Below are positions 1-9,800 of a stretch of DNA of 37,309 nt, piece after piece. Made by a program: the position numbers and the translations under genes. Each line of letters opens with the position of its first letter. Within the stretch, counting starts at the first letter, position 1. Source of the stretch: CAYPTB01 sp964413535 (GTDB lineage: Bacteria > Planctomycetota > UBA1135 > GCA-002686595); assembly GCA_964413535.1 (NCBI GenBank), contig CAYPTB010000052.1, forward strand, positions 1 to 37,309, written 5' to 3'. Under the pieces are notes generated by a model. The model saw nothing but the letters and a program-made list of their open reading frames with translations, was not told the DNA's origin and ran no database searches.

Positions 1-1999
1 GCGCGGCCTCGGAATCCGCGCTCTCGCGCGAGAAAAGGGCCGCCGATAGGCGCTGAAGCTCGGCCCGAGCCCCCTCCCGAGCGGGGCGCGCCGCCTCCGC
101 CCGCAACCCCGCCGCGCGGACGCGCTGGCCGGCGAGCAGGCTCGAGACGAGCTCGAGCGCGCCCCGAAGGTCGCCGAGCGCGTAGCGCGTCGCGGCGAGG
201 TTCTGCTTCGCCGCGAGGAGGTCGGGGTGCTCGGGCGGCAAGAGGCGCGTGCGGGCCTCGTGCACCTCCTCCCCGAGCTCGAGCGCGCCCCGGAGGTCGC
301 CGAGGGCCTTGCGCGTCACGGCGAGACTCTGCTTCGCGCCGAGGAGATTGGGGTGCTCGGGCGGGAGCAGGCGCGTGCGGGCCTCGTGCACCTCTTCGAA
401 GAGCGCGTGCGCGCCCGCCAGGTCGCCGAGGGCCCTGCGCGTCCCGGCGAGGTTCTGCTTCGCGTCGAGGAGGTCCCAGTGCTCGGGGGGAAGCAAGCGC
501 GTGCGGGCCTCGAGCACCTCCTCCTCGAGCTTGTGCGCGCCCCGAAGGTCGCCCAGCTCCCGGCGCGTCAGGGCGAGGTTCTGCTTCGCGGCAAGGATGT
601 CTGGGTGCTCGGGCGAGAGCAGGCGCGTCCAGGTCTCGTGCACCTCCTCGAAGAGCGCGTGCGCGCCCCGAAGGTCGCCGAGCTGCTTGCGCGTCGTGGC
701 GAGGTTCAGCTTCGCGGCGAGGAGGTCTGGGTGGTCGGGCGGGAGCAGACGCGTGCGGGCTTCGAGCACCTCCTCCTCGAGCGCGAGCGCGCCCCGGAGG
801 TCGCCGAGGGCCTTGCGCGTCAGGGCGAGGTTCTGCTTCGCTACGAAGAGGTCGGGGTGCTCGGGGGGGAGCAGGCGCGTGCGGGCCTCGTGCACCTCCT
901 CGAAGAGCTCGTGCGCGCCCCGAAGGTCGCCGAGGGCCTTGCGCGTCCCGGCGAGGTTCAGCTTCGCGTCGAGGAGGTCGGGGTGCTCGGGGGGAAGCAG
1001 GCGCGTGCAGGCCTCGTGCACCTCCTCGAAGAGTTCGTGCGCGCCCCGAAGGTCGCGGAGGGCCTTGCGCGTCCCGGCGAGGTTCAGCTTCGCGGCGAGG
1101 AGGTCCGAGTGCTCGGGGGGAAGCAAGCGCGTGCGGGCCTCGAGCACCTCCTCCTCGAGCTCGTGCGCGCCCCGGAGGTCCCCGAGGGCCTTGCGCGTGA
1201 CGGCGAGGTTCCGCTTCGCTGAAAGGAGGTTGAGGTGCTCGGGGGGAAGCAGGCGCGTCCAGGCCTCGTGCACCTCCTCATTGAGCTCGTGCGCGCCTCG
1301 AAGGTCGCCGAGCGCGTAGCGCGTGACGGCGAGGTTCCCCTTCGCCGCGAGGAGGTCGGGGTGCTCGGGGGGGAGCAGGCGCGTGCGGGCCTCGAGCACC
1401 TCGGCCCAGGCTCGGTCCGCGGGAGCGAGCGCGGAGAGGCCGTAGGCCGCGTTGCCGGCTCGCCAAAGGGCCTCGCCGACGTGACGGCTTTGGCGAGCCC
1501 CCGGGATCGAGGCGAGCTCCTCGACCAGCGCCGTCACCCGCGCGCGGGCCTCCTCGAGCACGCCCTCCGCCTTCAGGCGCTCGATCTCGGCGAGCTCCTC
1601 CTCCGCCCGCTCGCTCGCGGCGCGCGTCGCGTCGGTCTCGGGCGCGGCGACGAGAGAGAGCTCGACCACGCCGGCTCCGGCGCCGGCCGCCCCGACCACG
1701 ATCGAAAGCGCGTCGCCGCGCACGACCTTTACGCAGAGCCAGGCCGTCGTCCCGCCGCCCGAGTCGTCGTCATCGAGGAGCAGCTCGCGTCCGAGAACCT
1801 CGACCACGAGCTGCGGATCGAGCGCCTCCGAGCGGGCGTGGATCGAGAGCCAGCCCGAGAACTCGGCCACGTGCTCGACGGTCGCGCCCTCGAGCCCGAC
1901 CTCCAGCGCGACCCGTCGCGGCGGCGGATCGTCGCCGTCTGCCCCGAGCGCCGTCGGCGAACCTGCGGCGAGCGCGACGACAGCGATCTGCGCGAGCAT
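1..1999 (-). CDS. Secreted TPR-repeat protein, third copy of the TPR-CHAT family (3' end outside window)
   Basis: The frame is open from ATG at 1999 to the left edge, so about 666 codons are visible and the C-terminus is missing. The protein begins with a signal-peptide-like stretch (MLAQIAVVALAAG). A beta-rich segment with a DDSGGGT motif follows, resembling pre-peptidase C-terminal (PPC) domains, then a charged helical linker, then ten 42-residue TPRs (consensus TRLLPPEHPDLLAAK..NLA.TRK.LGDLRGA). It is very close in DNA and protein to the N-terminal half of the gene at 10956-6814, so a CHAT protease domain is expected beyond the window; that is inference. An in-frame TAG lies 24 bases upstream of the ATG, so the only earlier start would be a GTG three codons upstream. 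No Shine-Dalgarno motif is visible. Identity with the paralogue is high enough to suggest recent duplication or gene conversion. Confidence 0.85.
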   Translation of the reverse strand, partial: MLAQIAVVALAAGSPTALGADGDDPPPRRVALEVGLEGATVEHVAEFSGWLSIHARSEALDPQLVVEVLGRELLLDDDDSGGGTTAWLCVKVVRGDALSIVVGAAGAGAGVVELSLVAAPETDATRAASERAEEELAEIERLKAEGVLEEARARVTALVEELASIPGARQSRHVGEALWRAGNAAYGLSALAPADRAWAEVLEARTRLLPPEHPDLLAAKGNLAVTRYALGDLRGAHELNEEVHEAWTRLLPPEHLNLLSAKRNLAVTRKALGDLRGAHELEEEVLEARTRLLPPEHSDLLAAKLNLAGTRKALRDLRGAHELFEEVHEACTRLLPPEHPDLLDAKLNLAGTRKALGDLRGAHELFEEVHEARTRLLPPEHPDLFVAKQNLALTRKALGDLRGALALEEEVLEARTRLLPPDHPDLLAAKLNLATTRKQLGDLRGAHALFEEVHETWTRLLSPEHPDILAAKQNLALTRRELGDLRGAHKLEEEVLEARTRLLPPEHWDLLDAKQNLAGTRRALGDLAGAHALFEEVHEARTRLLPPEHPNLLGAKQSLAVTRKALGDLRGALELGEEVHEARTRLLPPEHPDLLAAKQNLAATRYALGDLRGALELVSSLLAGQRVRAAGLRAEAARPAREGARAELQRLSAALFSRESADSEAA
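128..1387 (-). repeat. Ten tandem 126-bp repeats encoding 42-residue TPRs
   Basis: The DNA repeats with an exact 126-base period, for example the string around gtgctcgggggg recurring near 861, 987, 1113, 1239 and 1365. Each unit encodes one 42-residue TPR of the kinesin-light-chain-like (TPR_10/TPR_12) type. Units differ by a few bases and none has an indel. The array lies inside the partial secreted TPR gene. Confidence 0.93.
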
Positions 2000-2016
2000 G
2001 GAGAGCACCCCCGGGG

Positions 2017-2056
2017 GATTCTAGTCACCGCCCGCAGGGCGCGGCCGGTCGTTCTC
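2017..2056 (-). promoter_or_regulatory. Upstream sequence conserved between two TPR-CHAT paralogues (copy 1)
   Basis: About 40 bases upstream of the start at 1999 match the sequence upstream of the paralogue start at 10956 (10973-11015) almost base for base. Read on the minus strand, both contain TAGAAT, one mismatch from a sigma70-type -10 box, 18-25 bases before the start codon. No convincing -35 box is present. It could be a shared promoter or operator, or simply recently duplicated sequence. Confidence 0.35.
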
Positions 2057-2100
2057 CCGGGGCCCCCTCCACCCGCCCGCGTCCGCCGCACTGCCGACTC

Positions 2101-2365
2101 CTACCGCGGATCGCCGGAGAGCACCCAGGCAGCCCAATCGCGCGGGGGATGGCCCTCGGCGCGCAGCGCCATCTTCGCCTGCCAGAGGGCGTCGGCCTTC
2201 CCGAGCTTCTCGCTCCAGAGCTTCGTGTAGAAGAGCTCGAAGAGCCGTCGCGTCGCGGCGTCGTCGACCTTCCACAAGCTCGTGATGGCGGTGCGCGCGC
2301 CGGCGGCGTGCAGGGCGGTCTGCAAGGACTGGATGCCCTGCCTCGCCTGGCGGATGCCAACGGCG
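2101..2365 (-). pseudogene. Remnant of a TPR-CHAT gene (C-terminal CHAT segment only)
   Basis: From about VGIRQARQG to the stop at 2101, about 88 codons match the C-terminus of the CHAT protein at 6814-10956 almost residue for residue, including the LTSLWKVDD-like TSLWKVDDAATRR stretch and the final WVLSGDPR. Similarity begins just after where the catalytic Cys would be, so neither catalytic residue is kept. The upstream break is only about 18 bases from the stop of the divergent CHAT gene (2384). The remnant sits directly upstream of the next TPR gene, as expected for a tandem array that lost most of one member. It is unlikely to be translated as a functional protein. Confidence 0.85.
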
Positions 2366-2383
2366 GCCTTCCGCCCGCCGGTT

Positions 2384-5300
2384 TCAGTCGCGCAGCGGGC
2401 CGTAGAGCACCCAGCCCGCCCAGTCGCGTTCCGTGTAGAGCGGCCGTCCGTCCGCGGCGCGCGCCTCGCGCAAGCGGCGCTTCGCATGCCAGAGCGCCTC
2501 GCGCGGAGCGAGCCCATCGGTCCACATTCCCTCGTAGAAGGCGATCATGAGCTCCTGCGTCGCCTCGTCCGGCACCTTCCAGAGGGACGTCAGCGACCAG
2601 CGCGCTCCCGCGATCGTCAAAGCCCGCCGCAGGCTCGCCAGCCCCTCGCCGCGTCGCTCGAGGCCGACCGCCGTCTCGCAAGCCGAGAGCACGGCGAGCT
2701 CGCAACCGCCCAGGTCGAGTCCGGCGAGCTCCTCGGCGGTGATCCGGCCCGGCCGCACGCCGTCCGCGCTCGCCGGATGGTTCGCGCCGGCCAGTGCCAG
2801 GCCGCAGAGCGTCAGCGGTGCGTAGCCGACGACGCGCCTCCCGAGGCCGAGCCCGGGGCCCGCTGGACGGTCGGCCTCGAGCTCTTGCGCCAGCTCCTCC
2901 GCGAACCAGCCGTGCGTCGCCAGGTGCAGGAAGCGCGCGCGGGGGGCGCCATCGAACAGCCGCTTGCGGTCCGCCTCCGATCCGGTGAGGATCGTCGCGC
3001 CGGCCGAGTCGAAGCTCTCGCCGAACAGCCGTGCGATGGCCTGGGCCTCGCGCGCGGTCCCCGGCAATGACGCGAGAGGGCCGGCGAGGGCGGCGGAACG
3101 GGGCAGGGCGGCGGCTGGCGGTGCCGTGAATGGCCCGGGCGAGGGCCCGGCGTCCGCGTCGTAGTCGACGCCGCCGAGGACCAAGAGCCGGGATTCCGTG
3201 GGCACTCCGAAGAGGTCGCCGGGGAGATCGAGGTGCCGCAGGGAGTCGACAAGGACGACCCTCACCCCATCGCCAAGGGGCGCGCCCCCCGCGGGAGCGA
3301 GCGCGTCGAAGGGCACGAGGCCGAGCGCGGCATCGGGGGCGACGACGAGGCACTCGACGTCCCCCGCGGCGGCGAGGACGGGTGCGATCGCGAGTGCGTG
3401 GAGGCGCGCGCCGATCCCCGCCGCAGGGGTGTCGCCGGCCGCGGCTCCGGGGACGAGGCCGATGCCGCGCTCGGCCGCGACCCCGAGCGCGCGGCGCCAG
3501 GCCCCGATCGTCTCGTCGAGCTCGTCCGCGGGGCCGAGGTCGACCCAGCGCAGGGAGGCGTCGGGGCGGACGACGGCCGCGAGGTAGCGGGCGTGCGACC
3601 GGAGCGCGGCCCGCGAATCGGAGGCCTCCGTGTCCCAGCGCTCGTAACGCTGGTAGCCGACCGCCGCCTCGCCGGACCGTAGGACCCCGGCGGCGCGCTC
3701 GACCGACGCGGGCGCGATGACCGGGTCGACGCCTTCCAGCGCGCTCAGCCGCCCCGAGATCGCGGCGCGCCGCAGGTCGCGCTCGCGCACCAGCTCGTCG
3801 AGCGCGCCGGCCAGCGCAGCCTGCTCTCCGGGCTCCGCCCGTTCGGTGGCGGCGGCCGCGTCCGCGATGCGGAAGCCCAAACGCCGAACCTCCTCGCCCA
3901 GCGCGGCCACTTCCGGGTCGTCGCCCGCAGCGCGCCGCAGGAGCGCCGGCACCAGGCTCGAAGCGCCCAGCGTCTCGGAGGCGGCGAACGCCGCGCGGCC
4001 GAGCGCGAGGTCCTCGGCGCTCTCCTGCGCCAGCGTGAGCACGGCGGACAGGTCCCTCGCCAGGGAGCCTGCGAGCCGCCCGAGCACGCGCTCCGACTCG
4101 CCGCGCTCGGCGTCGAGCACGCTGGCGGTGATGCCCTCGGCGCGGCGCAGCGCCACGGCACGGGCGCGCTCTTCTTCCCCCAGTACGTGCAGGTGCTGGA
4201 GCAGGAGGCGCGCCATCTGCGCTCGGACGTAGGACACGAGGCTACCGGCCGGGTCGCTCCGATCGAGCGCGTCCTCGAGCACTTCGACCGCGGCGGACGC
4301 ACTGCCCGCGGCGCCGAGGATCGCCCCACGCAGGTAGGCGAGGTGGTCGCGATGCAGCCCGCCGGCCGCCGCATCGACGCCCTCGAGCACGGCCAGCGCC
4401 TCGTCGTAACGCGCCGCGGAGAGGAGGATGCTCGCATGCGTGGCGGCCAGGATGAAGCGGGTCTCGTGGGTCTCGGGAAGTCCGCCGTTCTCCTCGGCGT
4501 AGCGCTCGACGGCCTGCATCTGCAGCAGCGCCGCCTCGCCCTCGCCGAGCTGAAGCAACACGGAGGCGTAGTTCCCGCAGTCGTGCACGTAGTCGACGTC
4601 CACGCCCTTCCTGAAGGGACCCGCGGCGAGCCGGCGCTCGTAGAGCGCCCGGGCCCGCACGAGGTCCCCGAGCATCGTGCCGATCTGGGCGGCCGAGCGC
4701 AGGATCCTCCGGCGGGAGCCCCCGAGCTGCTCGGGTGGCGCCGACTCGAGCACATCGAGGGCACCCTCGATCTCGGCCCGGGCCTCCGCGAGCCGGCCGA
4801 GGCTCGCGAGGCGATCGGCCCGCGTCTCTCGAGCCCCGAGGAGATCGGGGGCCGTCTCGGGATACTGGCCGGGTCGCAGGCGGTAGCCGCGCAGCGCGCG
4901 ATCCACGAGTTCCAGGGATTCCTCGAGCCGGCCCTGGGCGGCGTAGCAGTCCGAGAGCGCAGTGCGCACCCAGAGCAGCGATCGATGGTCGTCCGGCAGC
5001 GCGAGCTCCACGCTCATCCTGCGATGGACGTCCTCGAGCTCGGGCGTCGCCTCGGCGATCCGTCCGTAGCTCTTTAGCCAGCCCGCCCGGTTGGCGCGCG
5101 CCACGAGGAGGCCGAGGTCGGTCTCGGGCAGCCGGCGCCGGAGTCCCGCCACCACCCGGTCGAAGCCGTCGAGCACGTCTTGGCGCCGGCCTCCGCTCCT
5201 CCCGAGCGCGGCGGCGCGGCCGGCCAGGATCGCCAGAAACTGCGGATCGTCCTCGGGCAGCAGCGGCGCCAGGACGGCGACGGCGCGCATGGAGGCGTCC

Positions 5301-6286
5301 AGTACCGCCTGGATGTCCTGGGCCTTGTTGGTCACGTCCAGCAGGAAGCGATAGTCCAGGGCCAGACGCGCGTGGTCGGTCGCCTTGTCGCGCGGCCGGG
5401 CGGCGATGATCTCCTCCCACGGGGCGATGGCCTCCGCGTAGCGCCCGAGGCGCTGGAGCGTGCTGGCGAGCACGTGGCGGGACTGCAGCCTGCGCGCGTG
5501 CCCCGGCGGGTATCGGGCGTCGGCCTCCGCCAGGATCTTCCGCGCGCGGGCGACCCCCGCCTCGGGATCGGCGAGCGAGAGGTACCAGCAGAGGTTTCCC
5601 TCGGTCACCTCGATGTGGGGATGGGTCGGCGGGAGCGCCGCTCGCCTGCCGTGCAGAGCGCGCTCGAGGCAGCGCGCGGCGAGCGCGAAGTCCCGGGCGT
5701 CCTTGAGGGCCACCCCGAGCCGTTCCGCCGCGTACATCATGCGCACGCTCCGATCCGCACCCTCGATCGAGAGCAGCGCCTCGGCCGCCTCGCGCAGGAC
5801 CGCGAGCGCTTCCTCCTCGCGGCCGGCCCGACCATGCGCCTCCGCTTCCTCCCTCGCCCTGGAGCTGCGGGCCTCCGCTTCGAGGACTTCCGGCGGCTCG
5901 GGGTGCAGGACGAAGATCGCGGTCGCTCTCCCGGCGACGTTGCCCAGCGCGCCGATCTCCACGACGAACTCATGGCCGGGGTCCTCCTCCAGGAGGCAGG
6001 CGAAGGGGGTCCGCCCGCCCCCCTCGTCGTCGCTCGTGACGAGCGACGAGCCGTCCGGCCGGTAGACCTCGAGGCAGGTGTCCAGGAGGTCCGAGAGGAC
6101 GTAGACCGAGGTCCGGAAGTCCGGCCCCGACCGCCACCGCAAGCGCACCGGACGGTCCGGAGCCAGAGCGAGCTCGAGCGCGCAGGGAGGCTCGACGAGC
6201 TGCGGCTCTTCAGAGGACCGGGCCGGATCCTGCGGGCGGAGGAACAGGGGCAGGACCAGGGCGAGGAGGACGAACGGGCTCTGCAT
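2384..6286 (-). CDS. Secreted TPR-CHAT protein (caspase-like), divergent paralogue
   Basis: This is a 1300-residue protein. The ATG at 6286 is preferred over upstream starts because it begins a signal peptide (MQSPFVLLALVLPLFLRP). A PPC-like beta domain with a SDDEGGGRT motif follows (about 30-140), then a long helical TPR-like solenoid with degenerate repeats (about 150-830), a linker, and a C-terminal CHAT domain (about 900-1300). CHAT domains belong to the caspase/gingipain-like cysteine protease clan. The expected dyad is present: His1125 in HLATHGWF and Cys1203 in LSACETAVG. The export signal implies a periplasmic or surface role, unlike the cytoplasmic TPR-CHAT protease of type III-E CRISPR systems. 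The gene follows a small secreted ORF by 14 bases and may be co-transcribed with it. Substrate and function are unknown. Confidence 0.9.
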   Translation of the reverse strand: MQSPFVLLALVLPLFLRPQDPARSSEEPQLVEPPCALELALAPDRPVRLRWRSGPDFRTSVYVLSDLLDTCLEVYRPDGSSLVTSDDEGGGRTPFACLLEEDPGHEFVVEIGALGNVAGRATAIFVLHPEPPEVLEAEARSSRAREEAEAHGRAGREEEALAVLREAAEALLSIEGADRSVRMMYAAERLGVALKDARDFALAARCLERALHGRRAALPPTHPHIEVTEGNLCWYLSLADPEAGVARARKILAEADARYPPGHARRLQSRHVLASTLQRLGRYAEAIAPWEEIIAARPRDKATDHARLALDYRFLLDVTNKAQDIQAVLDASMRAVAVLAPLLPEDDPQFLAILAGRAAALGRSGGRRQDVLDGFDRVVAGLRRRLPETDLGLLVARANRAGWLKSYGRIAEATPELEDVHRRMSVELALPDDHRSLLWVRTALSDCYAAQGRLEESLELVDRALRGYRLRPGQYPETAPDLLGARETRADRLASLGRLAEARAEIEGALDVLESAPPEQLGGSRRRILRSAAQIGTMLGDLVRARALYERRLAAGPFRKGVDVDYVHDCGNYASVLLQLGEGEAALLQMQAVERYAEENGGLPETHETRFILAATHASILLSAARYDEALAVLEGVDAAAGGLHRDHLAYLRGAILGAAGSASAAVEVLEDALDRSDPAGSLVSYVRAQMARLLLQHLHVLGEEERARAVALRRAEGITASVLDAERGESERVLGRLAGSLARDLSAVLTLAQESAEDLALGRAAFAASETLGASSLVPALLRRAAGDDPEVAALGEEVRRLGFRIADAAAATERAEPGEQAALAGALDELVRERDLRRAAISGRLSALEGVDPVIAPASVERAAGVLRSGEAAVGYQRYERWDTEASDSRAALRSHARYLAAVVRPDASLRWVDLGPADELDETIGAWRRALGVAAERGIGLVPGAAAGDTPAAGIGARLHALAIAPVLAAAGDVECLVVAPDAALGLVPFDALAPAGGAPLGDGVRVVLVDSLRHLDLPGDLFGVPTESRLLVLGGVDYDADAGPSPGPFTAPPAAALPRSAALAGPLASLPGTAREAQAIARLFGESFDSAGATILTGSEADRKRLFDGAPRARFLHLATHGWFAEELAQELEADRPAGPGLGLGRRVVGYAPLTLCGLALAGANHPASADGVRPGRITAEELAGLDLGGCELAVLSACETAVGLERRGEGLASLRRALTIAGARWSLTSLWKVPDEATQELMIAFYEGMWTDGLAPREALWHAKRRLREARAADGRPLYTERDWAGWVLYGPLRD

Positions 6287-6300
6287 GGGAGCGCCCGATC

Positions 6301-6759
6301 TTAGGAGCCCGTGCCGGTATGGACCAATCTCGCGCGGTAGGCGGGGGCGGCCCCACAACCGGGGGCGGTCCGTCGGCGAGCGACACCCGCGTCTGCGGGC
6401 CTACCAGAGGCGGATAAGGCGGATAGGCGCTCGAAAGGGACGAGACTCGGTAGCCGGGGATCCGAGCGAGCCCCGTGAGTCTCGCCCCGGTGGCTACCAG
6501 GGCCGAGCACCTTCGCGTTTGGATCCAGCTCGAGCAGGAAGGCCACCCGCGAGGCCTCGAGCCCCTGCACAAGCTCCTCGAGCAGCACGCGCGCGCCGTC
6601 GCGACCTCGGAGGCTTCTCCGCCCGCCTCCCTCGGCGCCAAGCGCCCCCGGCTGCTGGTGTGCTGCGGGTGCGGGAACCGGCGAGCGCGGGCTGACTGCG
6701 GGCGAAGGAGCCAGGGCGAGCAGCGCACTCAGGACGGCGAGCGGTTTCGGGCGAGCCAT
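6301..6759 (-). CDS. Small putative secreted protein of unknown function
   Basis: A 152-residue ORF starts at ATG 6759, five bases after a good Shine-Dalgarno sequence (GGAGG), which is rare in this window and supports translation. The N-terminus MARPKPLAVLSALLALAPS resembles a signal peptide. A helical stretch follows (about 45-75, VLLEELVQGLEASRVAFLLEL), and the C-terminal half is Arg/Pro-rich and less protein-like. It lies 54 bases after one TPR-CHAT stop and 14 bases before the next TPR-CHAT start, so it may belong to the same operon. I recognise no family. The C-terminal half may be out of its original frame. Confidence 0.45.
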   Translation of the reverse strand: MARPKPLAVLSALLALAPSPAVSPRSPVPAPAAHQQPGALGAEGGGRRSLRGRDGARVLLEELVQGLEASRVAFLLELDPNAKVLGPGSHRGETHGARSDPRLPSLVPFERLSALSASGRPADAGVARRRTAPGCGAAPAYRARLVHTGTGS

Positions 6760-6813
6760 GATGCCTCCGCTCGACTAGCGACTCTCTCCGCCGCTTCCGG
6801 CGCAGAAGACATC

Positions 6814-9800
6814 CTACCGCGGGTCCCCCGAGAGCACCCAGGCGGCCCAGTCGCGGGGTGGGTGGCCCTCGGCGCGCAGGGCCATCTTCGCCTGCCAGAG
6901 GGCGTCGGCCTTCCCGAGTTTCTCGCTCCAGAGCTTGGTGTAGAAGAGCTCGAAGAGCCGCCGCGTCGCTGCGTCGTCGACCTTCCACAGGCTCGTGATC
7001 GCCGTGCGCGCGCCGGCCGCGTGCAGCGCGGTTTGCAAGGACTGGATGCCCTGGCCCGCGCGGCGGATGCCGACGTTCGTCTCGCAGGCGGAAAGCACGG
7101 CGAGCTCGCAGCCGCGCAGGTCGAAGCTCCCTAGTTCCTCGGCCGTCACGATCCCCGGCACGCGGTCGGCGGCGTTCGCGCCGCGGTTCGCGCCGGCGAG
7201 CGCGAGACCGCACAGGGTCTCGGGCGCGAAGCCCGTGAGCGTTTCTCCCGCGCGCCCGAATGCGTCGCGCGCGCTCTGCTCCGCCTGCGTGTCGAGCTGC
7301 GACTTGAAGCTCTCGCTCGCGAACCAACCGTGCGTCGCGAGGTGCAGGAAGCGCGCCTTCGGCGCCGCCGCGAACAGCGCCACCTTGGTCGCCTCGGCAC
7401 CCGCGAGGATGCGGGGTTCCGCTCCGAAGGCCTCCTCGTACTGCGCGCCGACGTCCTCCACCTCGTAGCGCGTCTGGCGCAAGGGCGCGAAGGCCTCCGG
7501 ACGGCCCGACCGCTCGAGCGGCGGCGTCGCGGCTGCGACGAGCGCCGCCGGGCGGGGCGGGGCGGGCTCGAGCGCCGCCTCGCCCTCCTCGTCCGAGCCC
7601 GCGGCGACGGTCTCGCTCTCCGCGCGCGGCTGCGTGTCGAAGTCGACGCCGCCCAGGGCGACGAGCGTGCCTTCCGGCGCGAAGGGTCTCTCCCCGCGCA
7701 CGAGTCGCAGCAGCGTCGGCTCGACCCGGATCGCGAGCCGCTCGCCGACGACCTCTTCCTTCTCCAAGGGCAGCGCGTCGAGCGGCACCAGGAACAGCAC
7801 GTCGTCGAGCACCACGTGCAGCGTCTCGACGCCTTCCCCCGCCGCCGCCAGCACGCGGTCCAGGATCCGCGCCCGCAGGTCGCGCCCGATCTCCGCCTCC
7901 GAGCGGCCCGCGTCGGCCGCGACCCCGACGCCCCGCTCGATCGGCTTGCCGAGCGCCGCGCGCCACTCGGAAACGAGCGCGTCGATCTCCGCCGTAGGCC
8001 CGAGCTCGACGCGCGTGACCGACGCGTCGGCCCGCACCACGAAGGCGAGCAACGAACCGACCGCGGGCGGCTGCTTGCCCGTCTCGGGATCGCGATCGAA
8101 GTACCGCGTGTACCGCAGGAACGACGCGAGCGCCGCCTTTGCCCCCAGCCGCGCCGCCACCGCCGCTGCGTCCACCTCGCCGTCGAACACGCCCGCCTCG
8201 GCGAGCCGGCGCCGCAGGTCGCGCTCGACCCGGTCGCGCTCCTCCGCCAGCTCGACGAGCGAGCGGCGCCACGCGTCGACCGAGCCCTCGTCCTTCGGAC
8301 CCGTCGCCGCGACGTCCCCGAGCCGAGCGCGTGTCGCGGCGAGCTCGCGCGCCAGTGCGTCGAGCTCCGGGCGCTCGGCGAGTGCGTGCGCCGCCTCCGC
8401 GCTCGCGACGGAGGCCAGCCGCAGGCTCTCGAGCGTCGAGAAGAGCTCGGGCTCGAGTCCGCTCTCGGAGTCCGCGCTCTCGCTCGAGAACAGGGCCGCC
8501 GAAAGCCGGTGGAGCTCGGCCCGAGCACCCTCCCGAGCGGGGCGCGCGGCCTCCGCCCGCAGTGCCGCCGCACGAACGCGCTGGCCGGCGAGGAGGCTCG
8601 AGACGAGTTCGAGCGCGCCCGCGAGGTCGCCGAGCTCCCTGCGCGTCACGGCGAGGTTCTGCTCCGCAGCGAGGAGGTCTGGGTGATCGGGGGGAAGGAG
8701 GCGCGTCCAGGCCTCGAGCACCTCCTCCTCGAGCTCCAGCGCGCCCGCGAGGTCGCCGAGCTGCTTGCGCGTCACGGCGAGGTTTCCCTTCGCCGCGAGA
8801 AAACCGGGGTGCTCGGGTGGGAGCAAGCGCGCGCGGGCCTCGTGCACGGCCTCGAAGAGCGCGTGCGCGCCTCGAAGGTCGCCGAGCTCCCTTCGCGTCG
8901 TGGCGAGGTTCCCCTTCGCGGCGAGGAGGTCGGGGTGCTCGGGCGGCAGCAGGCGCGCGCGGGCCTCGTGCACGGCCTCGAAGAGCGCGTGGGCGCCCCG
9001 AAGGTCGCCGAGCTCCTTGCGCGTCCCGGCGAGGTTCTGCTTCGCGGTGAGGAGGTCGGGGTGATCGGGGGGAAGCAGGCGCGCGCGGGCCTCGAGCACC
9101 TGCTCCTCGAGCGCGTGCGCGCCCGCGAGGTCGCCCAGCGCCTTGCGCGTCACGGCGAGGTTTCCCTTCGCTGCGAGGAGATCGGGGTGATCGGGGGGAA
9201 GCAGGCGCGTCCAGGCCTCGAGCACCTCCTCCTCGAGCTCCAGCGCGCTCGCAAGGTCGCCCAGCTCCTTGCGCGTGAGGGCGAGGTTCAGCTTCGCCGT
9301 AAGGAGTCTTGCGTGATCGGGTGGGAGCAAGCGCGCGCGGGCCTCGTGCACGGCCTCGAAGAGCGCGAGCGCGCCCCGAAGGTCGCCCAGCTCCCTGCGC
9401 GTCCTGGCGAGGCCCTGCTTCGCCGCGAGGAGTTCCGGGTGATCGGGGGGCAGCAGGCGCGTGCGGGTCTCGAGCACCTCCTCCCCGAGCGCGAGCGCGC
9501 CCGCGAGGTCGCCCAGCGTCCTGCGCGTCCCGGCGAGGTTCAGCTTCGCTGTGAGCAGGTCGGGGTGCTCGGGCGGCAGCAGGCGCGTGCGGATCTCGTG
9601 CACCTCCTCCTCGAACGCCAGCGCGCCCGCGAGGTCGCCGAGTTGCTTGCGCGTCCCGGCGAGGTTCAGCTTCGCTGTGAGCAGGTCGGGGTGCTCGGGC
9701 GGAAGCAGGCGCGCGCGGGCCTCGTGCACCGCCTTGAAGAGCGCCAGCGCGCCCGCGAGGTCGCCGAGGGCGTTGCGCGTCAGGGCGAGGTTCAGCTTCG

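Noticed and set aside
227..2230. Plus-strand repeat-like open frames at the left edge
   Set aside because: They are antisense shadows of the TPR array of the partial minus-strand gene.
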